From Alistipes sp. (lineage in GTDB: Bacteria; Bacteroidota; Bacteroidia; Bacteroidales; Rikenellaceae), in NCBI GenBank assembly GCA_020026415.1, contig JAHHQL010000001.1:62001-126000 (forward strand): a stretch of 64,000 nucleotides of DNA. Reading direction: 5' to 3'. The position numbers and the translations under genes were made by a program. Positions within the stretch are counted from its first letter, which is position 1, and each line of letters starts with the position of its first letter. The notes below the pieces were generated by a model. The model saw only the letters and a list, made by a program, of their open reading frames with translations, searched no databases and had not been told where the DNA came from. Of the stretch, positions 58,791 through 64,000 are shown in pieces.

Positions 58791-60194
58791 ATGTTGAATT
58801 TATTCCAATCCTATAAAGAGCAGTACCGCCTTAATCTGAAGTTGGCTCTTCCCGTGATCCTGACTCAACTCGGACAGATCTTCACACAATTTGTCGATAA
58901 CGTGATGGTCGGTCAGTATGGCGGCGATAATCCGACCCCGCTGGCGGCCGCCTCGTTCGGCGGAGTGGTGTTCTTCATTCTGTTCATCGCCTCGATCGGT
59001 GTCGCACTGGGTATGACCCCCCTGATCGGCGAACTCTTCACGCAGAAACGCCACCGCGAATCGGCGCAATTGTTGCAGAACGGTATTCTGTTCTATACGC
59101 TGCTCGGTATTCTGGTGGCAGGTGTGCAGTATCTGATCATTCCGCTGATGTACCGCATGGGACAACCCGTCGAGGTGGTCGATGCCGCCATCCCCTATTA
59201 CAAGATGCTGATATACAGCCTTCCGTTCATCATGTTGTTTTTCTCCTTCAAGCAATTTCTGGAGGGTGTGGGCAATACGAAGGCGGAAACCGTTGTGACG
59301 ATTCTGTCGAACATTTCGAACTGCTTGTTTAACTGGCTGTTCATCTACGGAAACTTAGGCTGCCCCGAAATGGGTGTCGAGGGTGCGGGTTTCGGTACGT
59401 TGCTGGCTCGTGTGGTGTCGCCCGTATTGGTCATTTCCTACTTCCTGTGGAACAAGACCTTCCGTTCGTACCTTAATGAATTTACGTGGTCGGATTTTTC
59501 ACTTTCGACCATCGGTCGCTTGTTGCGTATGGGTATCCCCATCTCGTTCCAGATGTTCCTCGAAGCATCGGCTTTTGTCGGTACGAGTATCATGATGGGA
59601 TGGCTCGGTACGCAGGCCATCAGTGCCAATCAGATTGCCGGTACGCTGGGCAACTGTTCGTTTATGATCATTCTTTCGCTGGGAGCCGCCACGACCATCC
59701 GTATTTCGCATGCCTACGGCCGTCGCGATGTCGATGAGGTGGCATTGGCGGGTAAGGCTTCGTATCATCTGGTGCTGATGTGGTGCGCGCTGTGTGCCGT
59801 GCTTTATATCTCGTTGCGTCACATCATTCCGTTGCTCTTCACGTCGAATGCCGAGGTGATCGCCATTGCATCGGATCTGATGTTCTTCATCGCCATGTAC
59901 CAACTTTCCGACGGACTGCAAAACGCTTCGGTGAGCATCCTGCGCGGTTTGCAGGATGTGAAAATCATCATCCCGATCGCTTTCTTGTCGTATTGGGTGC
60001 TGAATCTTCCGGTGGGCTATTTCTTCGGATTTGTGCTGGGGATGGGGCCTTCGGGACTTTTCCTCGGTTTTACGTTCGGCCTTTCATCGGCCGCCGTGCT
60101 GATGATCCTGCGCATCCGTCGCCGTATGAGGAAACTCCGCATCCTGCAAGCCTCAGGTGAATTTCTTTCGGAATACTCCCGCGAAGGGCTCTGA
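58791..60194 (+). CDS. MATE-family multidrug/Na+ efflux transporter
   Basis: 467 residues from ATG 58791; a longer frame to 58707 runs through the promoter. Twelve membrane helices in two six-helix halves. Typical MATE text: LPVILTQLGQIFTQFVDNVMVGQYG, GVGNTKAETVV near 180, and SLGAATTIRISHAYGRRD. Exports cationic compounds using Na+ or H+ gradients; substrates are not predictable. Single gene followed by a hairpin. Confidence 0.93.
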   Translation: MLNLFQSYKEQYRLNLKLALPVILTQLGQIFTQFVDNVMVGQYGGDNPTPLAAASFGGVVFFILFIASIGVALGMTPLIGELFTQKRHRESAQLLQNGILFYTLLGILVAGVQYLIIPLMYRMGQPVEVVDAAIPYYKMLIYSLPFIMLFFSFKQFLEGVGNTKAETVVTILSNISNCLFNWLFIYGNLGCPEMGVEGAGFGTLLARVVSPVLVISYFLWNKTFRSYLNEFTWSDFSLSTIGRLLRMGIPISFQMFLEASAFVGTSIMMGWLGTQAISANQIAGTLGNCSFMIILSLGAATTIRISHAYGRRDVDEVALAGKASYHLVLMWCALCAVLYISLRHIIPLLFTSNAEVIAIASDLMFFIAMYQLSDGLQNASVSILRGLQDVKIIIPIAFLSYWVLNLPVGYFFGFVLGMGPSGLFLGFTFGLSSAAVLMILRIRRRMRKLRILQASGEFLSEYSREGL

Positions 60195-60231
60195 ACACTT
60201 TCCGACGGAAAACCCGTCTGACGGAAAATTG

Positions 60232-60272
60232 AAGTTCGCCGGAGAATGATCGGCGAAATTTCAGATTTTTTC
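60232..60272 (+). terminator. likely terminator of the MATE gene
   Basis: 7-bp GC-rich stem TTCGCCG (60235-60241) with CGGCGAA (60251-60257), then TTTCAGATTTTTT. A second imperfect hairpin lies at about 60200-60228. Confidence 0.5.
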
Positions 60273-60273
60273 G

Positions 60274-60281
60274 TATCTTTA
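60274..60281 (+). promoter_or_regulatory. -7 box (TATCTTTA) of the PSP1-gldH-trmB run
   Basis: One mismatch from TAnnTTTG, directly after the MATE terminator and 18 nt before ATG 60300. Confidence 0.45.
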
Positions 60282-60299
60282 CACAAATTATACCCGAAT

Positions 60300-61988
60300 A
60301 TGGATCAGGAAAACCAAAATAAACCCCACTTCACACCCGAAGTCGGCCGCGGATGCGGTTTCTGCAACAGCGGCTCCGAGTGTCAGTGCCATGCAGCCGA
60401 CGGCTGTTTCAAACTTCACGAAACTCCATGGCTCGACGAATATCCCGCCAACAAGCAGTCGGAGATTGTCGAAGTCCGTTTTAAAAATACACGTCGTTCA
60501 TTTTATCAAAACGCCTCGAATCTTCCGTTGAAAACGGGCGATATTGTGGCGGTTGAGGCATCGCCGGGTCACGACATCGGCGTGGTGTCTCTGACGGGCG
60601 ATCTGGTGGCGCGTCAGATGCGCCGCACGGGATTCAACCCCTACAACGGCGAATTTAAGAAGATCTACCGTAAGGCCAAACCCTACGATATCGAACGCTG
60701 GCAGGAGGCCATCGCTATGGAACACGAGACGATGATCGCCGCGCGTCAGATCGCCGCCGATATGGGGTTGAACATGAAGATCGGCGATGTGGAGTATCAG
60801 GGCGATAAGATCAAGGCGATTTTCTATTACATTGCCGACGAACGCGTCGATTTCCGCGAACTGATCAAGGTCTTTGCCGAGCGTTTCCACATCCGCATCG
60901 AGATGAAACAGATCGGTGCGCGTCAGGAGGCGGGACGCATCGGCGGTCTGGGTGCTTGTGGCCGTGAGTTGTGCTGTGCATCGTGGATATCGAGTTTTTC
61001 GAGCGTCACGACGGGTGCGGCACGTGCGCAGGAGTTGTCGCTCAACCCCCAGAAACTGGCGGGACAGTGTTCGAAACTCAAGTGTTGCATGATGTACGAA
61101 TACGACACCTATGTCGATGCCCGCAAGGAGTTCCCGCGTCTGAAAGAACCGCTCCAGACGTTGGACGGTGAGTTCTATCTGGTCAAGAGCGATATTTTGG
61201 CGGGTACGATGACTTTCTCGTCGTCGAAGGAGACGATGTCGAACGTGACGACCCTTCCGGTCGATCGCGTCAAGGAGATCATCGCGTTGAATCGCCAAGG
61301 CAAGAAGGTCGAGCAACTCATGCGTATGCAGGATATGCCCGATACGGAGGAAGAACCCGCCTATACATCGGGTTCGGACGAGGACAGCATCACCCGTTTC
61401 GATCAGACGGAACGCCGTAAGAAGAACCGCAAGAACCGCCAGAAGTCGCGCGACAAAGGTGGCGAGCAACGTCCCGCAAAGGAGGGCGAACCGAAACCCG
61501 AAGCCAAGGGCGGCGAACAGCGCGAAGGCAAGAACCGCCGTCAGAATCGACAGCCGAAAGGCGCACAACGTCCGAATCAACCCGCATCGCAGGAACGTCC
61601 CGCAGAAGGCAGGGAGAATAAGGAAGTGCAGAATCCGGCGGAAGGTACAAAACCCGAAAACGGCAACAATAGCAACCGCCGTCAGCGTCAGCGTCCCCGT
61701 GGGGAGCAGAAGGGTGGCGAACCGCGCGAGCAGAAGCCCAATCGCGAACCGCGCGAGAATCGTGAACCTCGTGAGCCGAAGGAGAACCGCGAATCGAGAG
61801 AGCCTCGTGAGAACCGCGATCAGCGTTCCCGCCGTCAGAACCCGCGCCGCAACCAGCCGCGTGGTGGTGAGAACCGTCAAGAGGGTGGCCAGCCGCGTGG
61901 CGAAGGTCAGCGAGGGAACGATCAGCAGGATCGCCCCCGCAACAACGAGCCGCGTCCCGTTGCGTCCAAATCCGAAAAACAGGAGTAA
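60300..61988 (+). CDS. PSP1/RicT-like protein with a long charged repetitive tail
   Basis: 562 residues from ATG 60300. An N-terminal Cys cluster (GCGFCNSGSECQCHAADGC, about 18-36) is followed by the PSP1 domain (about 50-310) with GACGRELCCASW (219-230) and KLKCCMMYEY near 260, the RicT-type Cys set that binds an Fe-S cluster with partners in Bacillus. Residues 365-562 are low complexity: Arg, Glu, Pro, Asn, Gln and Lys in units such as REPRENREPREPKENRE, likely disordered and nucleic-acid binding. Probable role in RNA processing, by analogy with the RicAFT complex. Followed 5 nt later by gldH. Confidence 0.85.
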   Translation: MDQENQNKPHFTPEVGRGCGFCNSGSECQCHAADGCFKLHETPWLDEYPANKQSEIVEVRFKNTRRSFYQNASNLPLKTGDIVAVEASPGHDIGVVSLTGDLVARQMRRTGFNPYNGEFKKIYRKAKPYDIERWQEAIAMEHETMIAARQIAADMGLNMKIGDVEYQGDKIKAIFYYIADERVDFRELIKVFAERFHIRIEMKQIGARQEAGRIGGLGACGRELCCASWISSFSSVTTGAARAQELSLNPQKLAGQCSKLKCCMMYEYDTYVDARKEFPRLKEPLQTLDGEFYLVKSDILAGTMTFSSSKETMSNVTTLPVDRVKEIIALNRQGKKVEQLMRMQDMPDTEEEPAYTSGSDEDSITRFDQTERRKKNRKNRQKSRDKGGEQRPAKEGEPKPEAKGGEQREGKNRRQNRQPKGAQRPNQPASQERPAEGRENKEVQNPAEGTKPENGNNSNRRQRQRPRGEQKGGEPREQKPNREPRENREPREPKENRESREPRENRDQRSRRQNPRRNQPRGGENRQEGGQPRGEGQRGNDQQDRPRNNEPRPVASKSEKQE

Positions 61989-61993
61989 ACGAC

Positions 61994-62431
61994 GTGAAGC
62001 GATTGAAAAATATTGCTTGGGGTATCTTGATGTCTTGCATGCTCGTCGGATGTACCGCACCGCATTACTCGGTGGCGGTGGATCTCAAGGATGGCGTGTG
62101 GCGTGATACGGTCATGCTGCCGATCGACAACAACGACACGACGACGGGGCGAACCCTGCGCCTGTTTTTCCGTTGCGAGGCGGATTTTCGGGAGGATTCC
62201 CTCCAGACGACCATTGCCGTCACGACACCCGATTCGTTGCGTTGCGAAGAGCCGTTCATGCTCCGGTTCCGGCAGGAGGGGTCGCCCGCCGCACTTCAGC
62301 GGGAGATTGTCGTGCGCTACCGCAGCCATGTCGTGTTCGACCGTAAGGGAACTTATCGGTTGGAAATCGTTCCGAGACGCGAAGTCGAGGGCATCGAGGC
62401 CATTGGCATAAACATTATTAAAAGCGAATAA
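61994..62431 (+). CDS. gldH: GldH-like gliding-motility lipoprotein
   Basis: 145 residues with a GTG start at 61994. Lipoprotein signal ending MLVGC. One beta-sandwich follows, ending in FDRKGTYRLEIVPR and GIEAIGINII, like GldH. The PSP1-gldH order is common in Bacteroidota, including non-gliders, so the role is probably general envelope biology rather than gliding. Nine nt before trmB. Confidence 0.72.
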   Translation: MKRLKNIAWGILMSCMLVGCTAPHYSVAVDLKDGVWRDTVMLPIDNNDTTTGRTLRLFFRCEADFREDSLQTTIAVTTPDSLRCEEPFMLRFRQEGSPAALQREIVVRYRSHVVFDRKGTYRLEIVPRREVEGIEAIGINIIKSE

Positions 62432-62440
62432 TTAGAAATT

Positions 62441-63199
62441 ATGGGTAAAGATAAACTCCGCAGATTCCGTGAAAATGAAACCTTCGCATGCTTTCTGCAA
62501 CCCGACTTCGACGAGGTGTTCCGCACGGATCATCCCATAAAGGGCAATTGGAATCGTGACTTTTTTCACAACGACAACCCCATCGTGCTGGAATTGGGAT
62601 GCGGTAAGGGCGAATATACGGTTGCCTTGGCCGAACGCGATCCCAATCGCAACTACATCGGCATCGACATCAAGGGGGCGCGTATGTGGCGCGGTGCAAA
62701 AACCGCCACGGAACAGCAGATGGAAAATGTCGGTTTCTTGCGCACGCGCATCGAATTTATCAATTCGCTGTTTGCCGAGGGGGAGGTTGCCGAGATTTGG
62801 ATTACGTTCCCCGATCCCCAACTCAAGACACGCCGTGCGGGCAAGCGACTCACCTCGCCTCTTTTTCTGGAGCGTTACGCAAAGTTCCTTTCGAAGGACG
62901 GTTTTATCAACCTCAAGACCGATTCGAAACACCTCTACGCCTATACGAATGCCGTTATCGGGCATTATGGTCTTCCGTGTGAAGTGTCGAATCCCGACAT
63001 CTATACATCGGGATTTGCCGATGAGAAACTTTCGGTGAAAACCGCCTACGAGAGCCGTTTCCTGCAAATGGGACTGCCGATCACCTACACCCGTTTCGGG
63101 TTGGGTGACCATACGGAGTTCCCGTGGTTTGACTGGGAAGGCGACGAGAAGTTGAAAACCGAAAAAGACAACGAAGAGGAACGCACAAGAGCATTCTGA
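62441..63199 (+). CDS. trmB: tRNA (guanine-N7-)-methyltransferase
   Basis: 252 residues. SAM-binding motif VLELGCGKGEYT, YIGIDIKGARMWRGA, and the signature ITFPDPQLKTRRAGKRL with FLERYAKFL. It methylates G46 in the tRNA variable loop. The C-terminal 20 residues are a charged tail. Last gene of the PSP1-gldH-trmB run. Confidence 0.94.
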   Translation: MGKDKLRRFRENETFACFLQPDFDEVFRTDHPIKGNWNRDFFHNDNPIVLELGCGKGEYTVALAERDPNRNYIGIDIKGARMWRGAKTATEQQMENVGFLRTRIEFINSLFAEGEVAEIWITFPDPQLKTRRAGKRLTSPLFLERYAKFLSKDGFINLKTDSKHLYAYTNAVIGHYGLPCEVSNPDIYTSGFADEKLSVKTAYESRFLQMGLPITYTRFGLGDHTEFPWFDWEGDEKLKTEKDNEEERTRAF

Positions 63200-63235
63200 T
63201 AAAAGAAGCCTTGACATCGGAAGGACTTTATCAAT

Positions 63236-63273
63236 AAATTCCCCGCCACAATTCTTTGTGACGGGGAATTTTT
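63236..63273. terminator. bidirectional terminator after trmB
   Basis: Long stem (AAATTCCCCG with CGGGGAATTT plus inner CACA/TGTG), small loop, with T-rich flank mainly on the plus strand. Confidence 0.75.
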
Positions 63274-63316
63274 CAGTGTGCGGTAAGATCACTGACAGAT
63301 CTTTACGCACGGGATT

Positions 63317-64000
63317 CTAAAAGAGGATTTTTGAAGCACGGCTGAACGCAGTTTTGCGACGAGCCTTTACACGAATCGGACATTCTTCGCGCTCTTTGTC
63401 GGGAGCGATCTGCAACAAGTTTCTGTTTGCAGGCTGCGTGACGGGAGCCAATTCCTCAAAAGGAGCCGAAGTTTCTTTCTTCAGATCCAGAAGGATGCGG
63501 GACAGTTTGCCGTCAATGCCGGTTTCATCGAATGCACAACCGAACAGGGTGCAAACATTCCAGCCATCAACCCAGAACTGCGAGATGTCGCGGTTGAGCT
63601 GGCCTCCCTGCAAGATTGCATTTTTCGTGGTCACATCGGGATAGATTTCCGGATCGGTCATGTCGCCTTTACCCAAAGCGATCACCCAACTGGAGGCAAA
63701 TAGATTGGGATTGGCTTTGACCTGTACCAACACTTTGCCCTGTGCTTTGGCAAACTGCCGGGGATCTTTCTCGTGGAGCATGTCACCGTCGAAATAGCGG
63801 TAAATCAGATTCAATTCGGCATCCGAAATGTCGTAGGATGCAGTCTTGAAACGCTCTTTGAAGATTTCTCCTGCGGGGTTGCCCTGAGGATCCATCGCAT
63901 AAACGTAGGCATAGTATGTCTTGTCGGGTTCCAGACTGTCCCAAGGATCGACCTGTGCACCGACAAAGGTTACGGCTTCGACGACTTCTTCGATGGTCTT
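63317..64000 (-). CDS. partial lipoprotein related to the 31891 lipoprotein
   Basis: The frame is open from the window edge; 227 C-terminal residues are seen and the start lies outside. A beta-sandwich ends SLEPDKTYYAYVYAMDPQGN (fibronectin-III-like), then an alpha/beta unit with FASSWVIALGKGDMTDPEIY and FWVDGWNVCTLFGCAFDETG. The last 35 residues are basic (PIRVKARRKTAFSRASKILF). Domain order and the basic C-terminus match the protein at 31891-33912. Probably a surface lipoprotein; the anchor cannot be seen. Confidence 0.72.
   Translation of the reverse strand, partial: KTIEEVVEAVTFVGAQVDPWDSLEPDKTYYAYVYAMDPQGNPAGEIFKERFKTASYDISDAELNLIYRYFDGDMLHEKDPRQFAKAQGKVLVQVKANPNLFASSWVIALGKGDMTDPEIYPDVTTKNAILQGGQLNRDISQFWVDGWNVCTLFGCAFDETGIDGKLSRILLDLKKETSAPFEELAPVTQPANRNLLQIAPDKEREECPIRVKARRKTAFSRASKILF

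Noticed and set aside
61700..61930. Repetitive GC-rich tract resembling a tandem repeat or CRISPR-like array
   Set aside because: It is the coding sequence of the REPREN-type protein tail; units are degenerate, have no spacers and stay in frame.
1..64000. Search for tRNA, rRNA, tmRNA and CRISPR arrays
   Set aside because: No cloverleaf-type sequences, conserved rRNA text or regularly spaced repeats were seen by eye; a covariance-model scan would be decisive.

Overview
The window looks like chromosomal DNA of a Bacteroidota (Bacteroidales) bacterium, most like the Alistipes/Rikenellaceae type. Reasons: about 55% GC by eye; many promoters of the Bacteroidota form (TTTG, about 19 nt, TAnnTTTG); almost no Shine-Dalgarno dependence; and families typical of the phylum (DUF4294, DUF3276, DUF4491, DUF3108, OmpH pairs, BACON-like lipoproteins, GH20 and GH2 enzymes, CarboxypepD_reg outer-membrane barrels, a GldH-like lipoprotein). 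The genus is an inference. I saw no rRNA, tRNA, CRISPR array or prophage. Coding density is high and no gene-free stretch exceeds 300 bases.

Layout, left to right. 1-1056: partial membrane-anchored lipoprotein. 1.3-2.4 kb: GT4 glycosyltransferase. 2.5-7.1 kb (minus): era, a TPR protein and an unusual MFS transporter in one operon. 7.3-11.5 kb (minus): ffh, a DUF4294 protein and a GH20 hexosaminidase. 11.6-15.4 kb (plus): mazG, a gamma-carbonic anhydrase, a LytS/LytTR two-component pair and a small exported protein. 15.6-18.6 kb: a 992-residue outer-membrane barrel. 18.6-19.95 kb: a genomic scar holding a multiply frameshifted HlyD pseudogene, a transposase remnant and an AT-rich orphan. 20-22.2 kb (minus): metallophosphoesterase and a domain-swapped RibD. 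22.4-31.8 kb (plus): porin, DUF4491, rubrerythrin, ettA-hisS-S41 protease, DUF3276, then DUF368-aroE. 31.9-38.2 kb (minus): a large lipoprotein, then dnaE-trxA. 38.4-39.6 kb: DUF2007 and DUF1848. 39.7-43.7 kb (minus): coiled-coil membrane protein and recG-DUF3108. 43.9-46 kb: ispG and WbqC. 46-48 kb (minus): a GH2-like protein without catalytic Glu residues. 48.2-49.6 kb: aminopeptidase P. 49.7-52.5 kb (minus): pdxJ-SGNH-cca. 52.6-58.1 kb: nadK-uppS-bamA-ompH-ompH. 58.2-63.2 kb: phosphoesterase, MATE, RicT-like PSP1 protein, gldH, trmB. 63.3-64.0 kb (minus): partial lipoprotein related to the one at 31.9 kb.

Envelope building is a recurring theme. UppS makes the undecaprenyl carrier, a DUF368 (PopT-type) protein probably recycles it, BamA with two OmpH/Skp chaperones assembles the barrels found in the window, and several lipoproteins and glycosidases are exported. 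The most novel item is a LytS-type histidine kinase whose extracytoplasmic loop resembles the RNA-binding (cold-shock-like) domain of transcription terminator Rho. Others are a RibD with reversed domain order, a GH2-like pseudoenzyme, an SGNH protein without its serine, and a DUF1848 protein with a radical-SAM-like CX3CX2C motif near its C-terminus.
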